This document shows, one piece after another, positions 1 to 6,081 of a DNA stretch of 6,264 nucleotides. How positions within the stretch are numbered: position 1 is the first letter of the stretch; each line of letters opens with the position of its first letter. The notes beneath the pieces were generated by a model. It had not been told where the DNA came from. It made no database searches and saw nothing but the letters and a program-made list of their open reading frames with translations. Both the position numbers and the translations under genes were made by a program. Origin of the DNA: an uncultured Prevotella sp. (lineage in GTDB: Bacteria; Bacteroidota; Bacteroidia; Bacteroidales; Bacteroidaceae); contig CAMYZK010000159.1 in NCBI GenBank assembly GCA_947303825.1, positions 1 to 6,264 of the forward strand. Direction: 5' to 3'.

Positions 1-289
1 TGTTACGGTACATGGCACTGCGCAGGTTGGCGGCAAAGCCCGTCGAAGCGTAGGCCGACACCCGTCCTGCCAGGATGCCGAAGAGCAGCGACAGGAGTGC
101 CATGCCAACCATCACCGCACCGTAGAGCCAGACGGCCCGCATGTCGCCGGCCATGATGCCACGGTCTATGAGCATGGCCGTGACGTAGGGAATGAGGACA
201 TCCATCACCACCTCCAGGGCAGTGAGCACCGGCGTTGCCAAGGCTGCCTTGCCATATTCGCCTATTTGCTTGTAGAGTGTGCGCAGCAT
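1..289 (-). CDS. ABC transporter, fused permease/ATPase, N-terminal part only
   Basis: The translation from ATG at 289 starts MLRTLYKQIGEYGKAALATP and runs open for 96 codons off the left edge. Two hydrophobic segments are visible, about residues 16-41 and 51-74, separated by a short polar stretch (LIDRGIMAGDMRAV). This is the usual start of the exporter-type membrane domain in half-transporters of the MdlB/LmrA kind, in which six helices precede a C-terminal nucleotide-binding domain. No Walker motifs fall within the window, so the ATPase half is inferred from family resemblance. The protein should sit in the inner membrane as a dimer; its substrate cannot be told. The start lies 10 nt after the tex stop, so it is probably co-transcribed and translationally coupled with tex. 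The upstream bases ACTAAAGAAA are A-rich with no clear Shine-Dalgarno. A MATE-like or other membrane protein is less likely. Confidence 0.82.
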   Translation of the reverse strand, partial: MLRTLYKQIGEYGKAALATPVLTALEVVMDVLIPYVTAMLIDRGIMAGDMRAVWLYGAVMVGMALLSLLFGILAGRVSAYASTGFAANLRSAMYRN

Positions 290-299
290 TTTCTTTAGT

Positions 300-2474
300 T
301 TATAGTTTCATGGTGAGCGAGATGCGTTTACGGCGCATGTCTACCTCGGTCACTTTCACGGTGACATGCTGATGCAGCTTCACCACGTCTGTGGGATGCG
401 CAATCCTTCTGTTTGCCATCTGCGAGATGTGAACCAGTCCGTCGTGGTGCACGCCAATGTCTACGAAGGCTCCGAAGTTGGTGATGTTGGTCACTATGCC
501 GGGCAGCACCATCCCTTCCTCCAGGTCTTCCACAGTATGCACACGGTTGTCGAAGCTGAACTCCTCCAGCTGCTCTCGTGGGTCACGTCCCGGCTTCTCC
601 AGCTCCTGCATGATGTCGGTAAGCGTGGGCAGTCCCACCTCGCCAGTCACAAAGTCTTTTATGTTGATGCTGGCGCGTCGTTCCTTCTGTTCTATCAGCT
701 CTTTCACGGTGCATCCCTGACTGCTGGCCATGTGCTCCACCACTTCGTAGCTCTCTGGGTGGACGGCAGTGTTGTCAAGCGGGTTTTTTGCTCCGGGAAT
801 ACGGAGGAATCCGGCACACTGCTGATAGGCAGCGGGCCCCAGTCGCGGCACCTTCTTCAGCTGTGCTCTGCTGGCAAAGGGGCCGTGCTCGCGCCTGTAG
901 TCCACTATGTTCTTTGCCAGTGTGGGGCCTAGTCCGCTGACATATTGCAACAGGTGGCTGGAGGCGGTGTTGACATTTACTCCCACCAGGTTGACGCAGC
1001 TCTCCACCGTCTGGTCCAGCTGATGCTTCAGCTTTGTCTGGTCTACATCGTGCTGGTACTGCCCCACACCGATGCTCTTGGGGTCTATCTTCACCAGCTC
1101 GGCCAGCGGGTCCATCAGTCGGCGGCCTATCGATACAGCTCCGCGCACCGTCACATCCTCGTCGGGAAACTCATCGCGTGCCACCTTGGATGCCGAATAG
1201 ACCGATGCGCCGTTCTCGCTTACCACGAAGACCTGTGGTTTCTGGCTACCGGCCTTTGGCTCCCGTCTGTCGGCCAAGGGCCATGAGTCTAATGCCTCTT
1301 CCACAAACTGTCGTGTCTCGCGGCTAGCTGTGCCGTTGCCTATGGCAATGGCCTCTATCTGATAGGTGTCAATCATCTGCTGCACATGAACGGTGGCCTG
1401 CATGCGTCTGTTCACTGGTGGATGGGGGAAGATGGCTTCATGGTGTAGCAGGTTGCCCTGTGCATCCAGGCACACCACCTTGCAGCCAGTGCGGAATCCA
1501 GGGTCTATGCCCATCACACGTTTCTGCCCCAGCGGTGCTCCGAGCAGTAGCTGTCGCAGGTTCTCGGCAAAGACGTTGATGGCCTCGTCGTCAGCCTGCT
1601 GCTTGCTGATACCAGCAAACTCGGTCTCTATGCTTGGCTTGAGCAACCGTTTGTATGAGTCTTCTACAGCCTCGGCCACCAGGTGTCCCGACTCGTTGCG
1701 GTTTCTCACCCAGTGTTGCTTCAGTCGGTCTATGCACTCCTCGTCATCGATAGGGTCTATGCTCAGCCTGAGTATTCCCTCGGCCTCTCCGCGCCTCATG
1801 GCCAGCATTCTATGGCTGGAGCATCGGCGTAGCGGCTCATGCCAGTCGAAGTAGTCGCTGAACTTTGCTGCCTCGTCGCTGTCGGCCTTGGCCTTCACCA
1901 CCTTTGAGGTGATGACGGCCGTGCGCCTATAGCTGCCCCTCAGCTGCTGTCGCGAGCGCTCATCCTCGCTGATGGTCTCTGCGATGATGTCCAGGGCACC
2001 CTGCAGTGCATCGTCGGCTGTCGCCACGCCCTCACAGATGAATGCTGCTGCTTTCTGCCGTGGCTGTGGCTCACGCTGCAGCAATATGAGCTGTGCCAAT
2101 GGTTCCAGACCGTGTTCGCGTGCCACCTGAGCCCTTGTTCTGCGTCGAGGCTTGTAGGGCAGGTAAATGTCTTCCAGCTCGGTGGCATCCCAGCACTGGT
2201 CTATGCGCTGCTGCAGCTCCGGGGTGAGCTTTCCCAGGTCGCCAATGGTGCGCACCACGGTCTCTTTGCGCTTGGCAATTTCCTTGAGACGCTCATTCTC
2301 GTCGTTGATGGCTGCTATCTGCACCTCGTCGAGGGCACCGGTACGCTCTTTCCTGTAACGGGAGATAAAAGGAATGGTGCACCCTTCCTCCAGCAGAGTC
2401 AGGGTGTTGCCCACTGCCTCAATGTTGAGGTTAAGGTTCTGGGCTATTATTCTTGCAATGGCTTTTGTTTCCAT
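300..2474 (-). CDS. tex: Tex family RNA-binding transcription accessory protein
   Basis: A complete 724-residue protein, near the usual Tex length (E. coli YhgF is about 770). Domains in order: the N-terminal Tex helical region with CTIPFISRYRKERTGALDE (about 32-50) and ELEDIYLPYKPRRRTRAQ (about 99-116); a YqgF/RNase H-like fold beginning VMGIDPGFRTGCK (320-332), with GNGTASRET at 379-387; a helix-hairpin-helix region around 497-560 (YVSGLGPTLAKNIV, KVPRLGPAAY); and a C-terminal S1 RNA-binding domain about 653-722 (VTNITNFGAFVDIGVHHDGLVHIS). Family knowledge: Tex is a cytoplasmic nucleic-acid-binding protein tied to transcription and RNA handling, with a debated molecular role. The ATG start is preceded by CTCAAAAAAAGT and no Shine-Dalgarno, and the first residues align well with Tex N-termini. 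Its leader is made of two copies of a 44-bp hairpin repeat. It lies 157 bp after aat and 10 bp before an ABC exporter gene. No truncation or frameshift was seen. Confidence 0.96.
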   Translation of the reverse strand: METKAIARIIAQNLNLNIEAVGNTLTLLEEGCTIPFISRYRKERTGALDEVQIAAINDENERLKEIAKRKETVVRTIGDLGKLTPELQQRIDQCWDATELEDIYLPYKPRRRTRAQVAREHGLEPLAQLILLQREPQPRQKAAAFICEGVATADDALQGALDIIAETISEDERSRQQLRGSYRRTAVITSKVVKAKADSDEAAKFSDYFDWHEPLRRCSSHRMLAMRRGEAEGILRLSIDPIDDEECIDRLKQHWVRNRNESGHLVAEAVEDSYKRLLKPSIETEFAGISKQQADDEAINVFAENLRQLLLGAPLGQKRVMGIDPGFRTGCKVVCLDAQGNLLHHEAIFPHPPVNRRMQATVHVQQMIDTYQIEAIAIGNGTASRETRQFVEEALDSWPLADRREPKAGSQKPQVFVVSENGASVYSASKVARDEFPDEDVTVRGAVSIGRRLMDPLAELVKIDPKSIGVGQYQHDVDQTKLKHQLDQTVESCVNLVGVNVNTASSHLLQYVSGLGPTLAKNIVDYRREHGPFASRAQLKKVPRLGPAAYQQCAGFLRIPGAKNPLDNTAVHPESYEVVEHMASSQGCTVKELIEQKERRASINIKDFVTGEVGLPTLTDIMQELEKPGRDPREQLEEFSFDNRVHTVEDLEEGMVLPGIVTNITNFGAFVDIGVHHDGLVHISQMANRRIAHPTDVVKLHQHVTVKVTEVDMRRKRISLTMKL

Positions 2475-2486
2475 ACTTTTTTTGAG

Positions 2487-2530
2487 TTAAGAGTTCTTCG
2501 ACGAGCAAAGCGGCAGAGCCGAGCGAAGAA
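2487..2530. repeat. 44-bp hairpin repeat, copy A (upstream of tex)
   Basis: Two local stems can form: element positions 10-14 with 20-24 and 25-28 with 32-35 (CGGC/GCCG). A competing outer stem TTCTTCG (8-14) with CGAAGAA (38-44) is perfect in this copy. It differs from copy C at only two of 44 positions. Its edge lies 12 nt upstream of the tex ATG. I cannot match it to a named repeat family. Confidence 0.85.
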
Positions 2531-2574
2531 TTAAGAGTTCTTTGCGGAGCAAAGCGGCAGAGCCGAGCGAAGAG
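2531..2574. repeat. 44-bp hairpin repeat, copy B (upstream of tex)
   Basis: Directly abuts copy A in the same orientation and matches it at 40 of 44 positions. Stem 1 is CTTTGC / GCAAAG (2540-2545 and 2549-2554), 6 bp with a 3-nt loop, stronger than in the other copies. The outer stem is disturbed. A short palindrome, TGCTAC-C-GTAGCA (2577-2589), follows. Confidence 0.85.
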
Positions 2575-2597
2575 TTTGCTACCGTAGCAGGGTAATC

Positions 2598-2637
2598 ATA
2601 TCTTTCATCTATCATCTTTCATCTATATCTTTCATCT
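2598..2637 (-). repeat. Tandem repeat overlapping the aat stop codon
   Basis: Sense-strand units are AGATGAAAGATAT (13 bp), AGATGAAAGATGAT (14 bp) and AGATGAAAGATAT (13 bp), head to tail. The first unit contains the last aat codon (AGA, Arg) and the TGA stop. The remaining units are intergenic. Confidence 0.85.
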
Positions 2638-3270
2638 GATTAGTTTCATATATTCTTCATAGCTGATGTACCTACCGCCCATGGAGCGCAGGTGAGGAGT
2701 CTCCAGCTGGCAGTCAATGATTGTTCCGCCCAGGGATTGAAGCGTTTGTGCCAGGAAGATGAGTGCCGCCTTCGATGCACTAGGTTCCAGAGAGAACATG
2801 CTCTCGCCGAAGAATGCCTTGTCTATGTTCACGCCATAGAGTCCTCCCACCAGCTTTTCATCATGCCACACTTCTACACTGGCGGCAAAGCCCTGGTGGA
2901 ATAGTCGGGTGTAGGCTTCTATCATGTCCCTTCCCAGCCATGCACCTTCCTCATTGATGCGCAGGTGGCCGCACTCGCCTATCACCGCATCGAAGGCCTG
3001 GTTGATGCTGAACTTGTAGATGTGCTTATTAAATAATGTGCGCATGCTGTGGCTCACATGTATCTCATCGGGAAAGATGACAAAGCGCTCTTTGGGGCAG
3101 TACCACACCGGCTCATACTGGTCACGGAAGGAAAACCAGGGGAAGATGCCGTTCTGATAGGCCAGCAGAAGCCGGTCTACGCTGAGGTCGCCCCCAACGG
3201 CAAGGCATCCGTCGTCGTCGGCCAGCGATGGATCGGGAAACCACAGTCTGTTGTCAAGTTGGAAAACCAC
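2632..3270 (-). CDS. aat: Leucyl/phenylalanyl-tRNA--protein transferase
   Basis: A 212-residue protein, a little shorter than E. coli Aat (234) because the C-terminus is shorter. It transfers Leu or Phe from aminoacyl-tRNA to proteins with N-terminal Arg or Lys, creating a primary N-degron in the cytoplasm. Family motifs: FPDP (11-14), VGGDLS (25-30), YQNGIFPWF (38-46), GAWLGRDMIEAY (109-120), VGGLYGV (141-147), FFGESMFS (153-160) with SKAAL (166-170), and IIDCQ..TPHLRSMGG (184-199). W45, W111, E156, D186 and Q188 match the substrate-pocket and catalytic residues described for E. coli Aat (W49, W111, E156, D186, Q188). The start is GTG at 3270; no in-frame ATG lies nearby upstream and MVFQLDNRLWFPDP fits Bacteroidota homologues. 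No Shine-Dalgarno is present, only CTCAAAAAGC. It lies downstream of clpS and clpA, which destroy the products it marks. The TGA stop lies in a tandem repeat. Confidence 0.96.
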   Translation of the reverse strand: MVFQLDNRLWFPDPSLADDDGCLAVGGDLSVDRLLLAYQNGIFPWFSFRDQYEPVWYCPKERFVIFPDEIHVSHSMRTLFNKHIYKFSINQAFDAVIGECGHLRINEEGAWLGRDMIEAYTRLFHQGFAASVEVWHDEKLVGGLYGVNIDKAFFGESMFSLEPSASKAALIFLAQTLQSLGGTIIDCQLETPHLRSMGGRYISYEEYMKLIR

Positions 3271-3287
3271 GCTTTTTGAGTTAAGAG

Positions 3288-3331
3288 TTAAGAGTTCTTC
3301 GACGAGCGAAGCGGCAAAGCCGAGCGAAGAA
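3288..3331. repeat. 44-bp hairpin repeat, copy C (upstream of aat)
   Basis: Same element and orientation as copy A, with two substitutions: one in stem 1, where C-G pairing is perfect here, and one in the loop of stem 2. Similarity to copy A extends over both flanks, from the T-run beside the start codon (3273) to TTAAGAGTT at 3332-3340, apart from one extra 7-bp TTAAGAG unit at 3281-3287. Confidence 0.85.
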
Positions 3332-3356
3332 TTAAGAGTTATATGAGTTTTTTAAT

Positions 3357-3388
3357 GTTTCAATTCTTCAATTTTTCAATTCTTCAAT
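3357..3388 (-). repeat. Octamer tandem repeat overlapping the clpA stop codon
   Basis: Sense-strand units ATTGAAGA, ATTGAAAA, ATTGAAGA and ATTGAAAC run head to tail. They encode the last residues IEELKN and the TGA stop of ClpA, then continue for 11 bp past it. TGA recurs in every unit, so gain or loss of a unit would still stop translation near the same point. Confidence 0.85.
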
Positions 3389-5578
3389 GGTGATGCTACC
3401 TCCTTTCTTCAGGCTTCCAAAGAGAATCTCCTTGGTAAGGCGTGTCTTTAACCGCTGGTTTATCACCCTGTCCATCTCGCGTGCTCCATATTCGCGTGTG
3501 TACCCCTCCTCCAGCAGCTGGTCGAAGGCATGGTCTGATAGCTTCAGCTCCACCTGTTTTGCAGTGAGCTTGTCTTGTAGCTCGCGAAGCTTCTTGCGCA
3601 GAATGAGCGATGCCATGTGGCGGTCCATGTCGTGAAATACCACGGTGCCGCTCAGACGGTTTATGAACTCTGGCTTAAAGGTTTTCTTCACCTGCTTCAG
3701 CATGGCTTCACCCCTCGACACGCTGCCCTGGAATCCTATGTTGGCCTGTCCTGCATACTGTGCCCCGGCATTGCTGGTCATAATGACGATGACATTGCGG
3801 AAGTCGGCTTTCCGTCCCTTGTTGTCGGTGAGGCGTGCATAGTCCATCACCTGCAGCAAAATGTTGTATATGTCTGCGTGAGCCTTTTCTATCTCGTCGA
3901 ACAGCAGCACGCTGTTGGGCGAGCGGCGAATGGCGTCGGTAAGGAGTCCACCGTCGTCGTAGCCCACATATCCGGCAGGCGAGCCGATAAGTTTGGCCAC
4001 GGTGTGCTTCTCGGTATATTCGCTCATGTCGAAGCGCAGCAGCTCAATGCCCAGCTCTCGTGCCAGCTGGCGTGCCACCTCAGTCTTACCCACGCCGGTA
4101 GGTCCTACGAAGAGCAGGCTTGATAGTGGCTTGTTGTCGTCGGCCAGTCCTGCCCTGGCCATCATCACAGCCTCTACCACTTGACTGACGGCCTCGTCCT
4201 GACCGTATATCTGTGCCAGCATGCGGTCTTTGAGGTTGAGCAGTTGTGCGTTCTGGTCGTCGTCATCGTCCTTCATAGCCAGCGAGTCCACCTTGCAGGT
4301 CTTGGCCAGCACCTCGGCGACGAGAGCCTTTGTTACTACAAGCGGTTCGTTGGCGTTGGTCGCCGGTTCAGCTTCGAGCTTTGCGCCTGCCTCGTCGATA
4401 AGGTCGATGGCCTTGTCGGGCAGGAACCGGTCGTTTACATACTTTGCGCTGGCACTGACGGCCGTCTCTATGGCCGCATCCTCATAAATGCAGTGGTGAA
4501 ACTCCTCATAGCGCGGGCGCAGTTGCTTTAAGATGTTGATGGTCTCGTCTACGCTGGGTTCCATGATGTCTATCTGTTGGAAGCGGCGTACCAAGCCCTT
4601 GGAGCGTGAGAAGTACTTGTTGTACTCCTCGTAGGTGGTAGAGCCTATAAAGCGCAGGTTACCGTTCTCCAGGTAGGGCTTCAGCATGCTGGAGGCATCC
4701 ATCGAGCTGTCGTGTATGGCTCCGGTGCCCACCAGGTTGTGTATTTCGTCTATGTAGATGATGTTGTTTGGTGCTTCCGAAGAGACGCCTTCCATTATCT
4801 GCTTTATGCGCTCCTCGAAGTCTCCCCGGTACTGTGTGCCTGCCAGCAGGGTGCCCAGGTCGAGCATGTACAGCCGGCTGCCCTGTAGTCGGGTCGGCAC
4901 CTTGCCTTCGTTGATGAGGGCCGCCAGTCCCCATACCAGTGCCGTCTTACCCACGCCTGGCTCGCCCACGTGCAGCGGGTTGTTCTTGTCTTTGCGGCAT
5001 AGCACCTGTATTGTACGTTTCAACTCTTCTTGCCGTCCTATCAGGGGGTTGCGCTGTTCCACCAGGTCGTTCATGCAGGTCACCAGCTTGTGCCATGCGG
5101 CGCGCTGCTCGTGCTCCTCGCTCGTGTCTTCAATGTCTTCCCATTCGTATGAGGTGATGAGTGCCGACATGAATTCCGACTCTTTATCGCCCAGCGACTG
5201 CCGTAGCAGGTAGGTGGCCCAGCAGTCGTCCAGTTCCAGCAGTGCACGCACCAGATGTGTGGTGTCAAGCCTGTTGGCACTGCTCATTGCCACATGGTTG
5301 TAGGCATTCTCCATAAGTCGTACCATCAGTACTGACAGTTCGGGGAAGAAGTAAGGGTCGGCAGGCATCACCTCCATCTCTTCCAACTTCTTTTTCAGCT
5401 CGCTGTGCAGCGTGTGGTAGTCGGCAAACATGCACAGCGATTCGTAGAATGCCTGCTCGTCGAGCAGCACGAAAAGCAGGTGTTCGGGTGTGATGAACTC
5501 GTGACGGTGGTCTATGCTGTATTGTTGTGCCCGCAGCAGCAGCTTGTTGCAGCGGTCTGTCTGATTGCTCTCTGGCAT
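3368..5578 (-). CDS. clpA: ClpA-type AAA+ unfoldase of the ClpAP protease
   Basis: 736 residues from the ATG at 5578 (MPESNQTDRCNKLLLRAQ). Domains: Clp N-domain about 8-140, with EFITPEHLLFVLLD (27-40), the ClpS docking domain in this family; AAA+ module D1 with Walker A GEPGVGKT (205-212), Walker B IIYIDE (273-278) and the arginine pair in LVRRF (329-333); module D2 with Walker A GPTGVGKT (492-499), Walker B VLLFDE (557-562) and EFINRLS (637-643). An IGF tripeptide at 614-616 occupies the ClpP-docking loop, so it should partner ClpP. There is no ClpB/ClpC-type middle coiled coil between D1 and D2, which separates it from those relatives; the linker instead has an acidic run KDDDDD (436-441). 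The chain ends soon after the last strand (ITIEELKN), without the longer tail of E. coli ClpA. The start is set by AAGGAG 11 nt upstream and by alignment; an in-frame GTG at 5701 would run deep into clpS. The gap to clpS is 19 bp. Confidence 0.97.
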   Translation of the reverse strand: MPESNQTDRCNKLLLRAQQYSIDHRHEFITPEHLLFVLLDEQAFYESLCMFADYHTLHSELKKKLEEMEVMPADPYFFPELSVLMVRLMENAYNHVAMSSANRLDTTHLVRALLELDDCWATYLLRQSLGDKESEFMSALITSYEWEDIEDTSEEHEQRAAWHKLVTCMNDLVEQRNPLIGRQEELKRTIQVLCRKDKNNPLHVGEPGVGKTALVWGLAALINEGKVPTRLQGSRLYMLDLGTLLAGTQYRGDFEERIKQIMEGVSSEAPNNIIYIDEIHNLVGTGAIHDSSMDASSMLKPYLENGNLRFIGSTTYEEYNKYFSRSKGLVRRFQQIDIMEPSVDETINILKQLRPRYEEFHHCIYEDAAIETAVSASAKYVNDRFLPDKAIDLIDEAGAKLEAEPATNANEPLVVTKALVAEVLAKTCKVDSLAMKDDDDDQNAQLLNLKDRMLAQIYGQDEAVSQVVEAVMMARAGLADDNKPLSSLLFVGPTGVGKTEVARQLARELGIELLRFDMSEYTEKHTVAKLIGSPAGYVGYDDGGLLTDAIRRSPNSVLLFDEIEKAHADIYNILLQVMDYARLTDNKGRKADFRNVIVIMTSNAGAQYAGQANIGFQGSVSRGEAMLKQVKKTFKPEFINRLSGTVVFHDMDRHMASLILRKKLRELQDKLTAKQVELKLSDHAFDQLLEEGYTREYGAREMDRVINQRLKTRLTKEILFGSLKKGGSITIEELKN

Positions 5579-5597
5579 GTGTGTCTTTACTCCTTTC
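5579..5597 (-). promoter_or_regulatory. Intergenic clpS-clpA gap with Shine-Dalgarno for clpA
   Basis: In the sense strand AAGGAG (5595-5590) ends 11 nt before the clpA ATG and follows the clpS TGA by 2 nt. It is the only clear Shine-Dalgarno among the gene starts in this window, and it decides the clpA start. The spacing is slightly long. Confidence 0.7.
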
Positions 5598-5903
5598 TCA
5601 TTTTTCCGGTTCGTAGGACAGCCGCAGCGGGAATCCCTCTTCGCGTGCCATGCGGGTTGCTTTCTGCACCTTCGACACAGCGATGTCGTAGCTGTAGACA
5701 CCCACTATGGCCTTGTCGCTGCGGTGCACCTGCATCATGAGCAGCTCTGCATCGGATTCACTCTTTAAGAAAACCTCTACAAGAACCTTCACCACGAACT
5801 CCATGGTAGTGAAGTCGTCGTTGTAGATGTATACCTTATAGCGTCGTGGCTCTTTCAGGTCTATCCTTACGCGTTCTTTTATTGACGATTGTTCCTGTGG
5901 CAT
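5598..5903 (-). CDS. clpS: ClpS N-degron adaptor for ClpAP
   Basis: A 101-residue protein from ATG at 5903 (MPQEQSSIKERVRID). ClpS binds proteins with N-terminal Leu, Phe, Tyr or Trp and hands them to the ClpA N-domain. The core matches the family: YKVYIYNDDFTTMEFVVKVL (22-41), where N28, D29, D30 and M34 correspond to E. coli N34, D35, D36 and the gatekeeper M40 of the pocket; VH at 59-60, where H60 corresponds to E. coli H66; then AIVGVYSYDIAVSKV (65-79) and FPLRLSYEPE (91-100). A polar N-terminal extension of about 21 residues precedes the core, similar to E. coli, where the extension is needed for delivery. The start is chosen because the upstream in-frame extension (from a TTG at 5942) is unlike ClpS and runs through a promoter. 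No Shine-Dalgarno is present, and the start lies only 9 nt after a promoter -7 box. It is first in the operon, 19 bp before clpA. Confidence 0.96.
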   Translation of the reverse strand: MPQEQSSIKERVRIDLKEPRRYKVYIYNDDFTTMEFVVKVLVEVFLKSESDAELLMMQVHRSDKAIVGVYSYDIAVSKVQKATRMAREEGFPLRLSYEPEK

Positions 5904-5912
5904 AATGTGATG

Positions 5913-5943
5913 CAAAGGTACGAAAAGTCGAGTGAAATACAAA
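5913..5943 (-). promoter_or_regulatory. Proximal clpS promoter, Bacteroidota type
   Basis: In the sense strand TTTG (5943-5940), then 19 nt, then TACCTTTG (5920-5913). This matches the phylum's -33 TTTG and -7 TAnnTTTG consensus with usual spacing. The clpS ATG follows the -7 box by only 9 nt (CATCACATT), so a start site at the normal distance would leave a leader of a few bases at most. Confidence 0.72.
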
Positions 5944-5995
5944 AGAAAAATGCGTTTTTCTTTTTATTTCCGCGACGCAGTAACTTCGGTGAAGC

Positions 5996-6027
5996 CAAAG
6001 TTAGAGAAAAAACTGAGAAAATACAAA
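5996..6027 (-). promoter_or_regulatory. Distal clpS promoter, Bacteroidota type
   Basis: In the sense strand TTTG (6027-6024), then 20 nt, then TAACTTTG (6003-5996), again a full match to the -33/-7 consensus. A transcript would start near 5990 and carry a leader of roughly 85-90 nt. That leader would include the proximal promoter and a weak inverted repeat, TGCGT at 5951-5955 with ACGCA at 5975-5979. Confidence 0.6.
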
Positions 6028-6081
6028 GTTTTTGGGAAGATTAACAAATTATCGTGTGGTATTGACGGCTCTCTATAAAAT

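Noticed and set aside
366..932. 188-codon ORF on the plus strand inside tex
   Set aside because: Antisense shadow of tex with no recognisable domain; the minus-strand frame matches Tex from end to end.
2487..2574. Hairpin repeats as intrinsic terminators after aat
   Set aside because: In the sense strand the hairpins are followed by AACTCTTAACTCAAAAA, not a T-run, and they lie next to start codons.
2487..3331. Repeats as a CRISPR array
   Set aside because: Only three copies, two of them abutting without a spacer, and no cas gene nearby.
3617..4123. 168-codon ORF on the plus strand inside clpA
   Set aside because: Opposite the D2 module of ClpA; cysteine- and histidine-rich nonsense-like translation with no motif.
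5579..5701. Longer clpA starting at the in-frame GTG at 5701
   Set aside because: The 41 extra residues lie mostly over clpS, are not Clp-like, and bypass the AAGGAG site before the ATG at 5578.
5904..5942. Longer clpS starting at an in-frame TTG at 5942
   Set aside because: The extension (MYFTRLFVPLHHI) is unlike ClpS and its DNA contains the -33 and -7 boxes of the proximal promoter.
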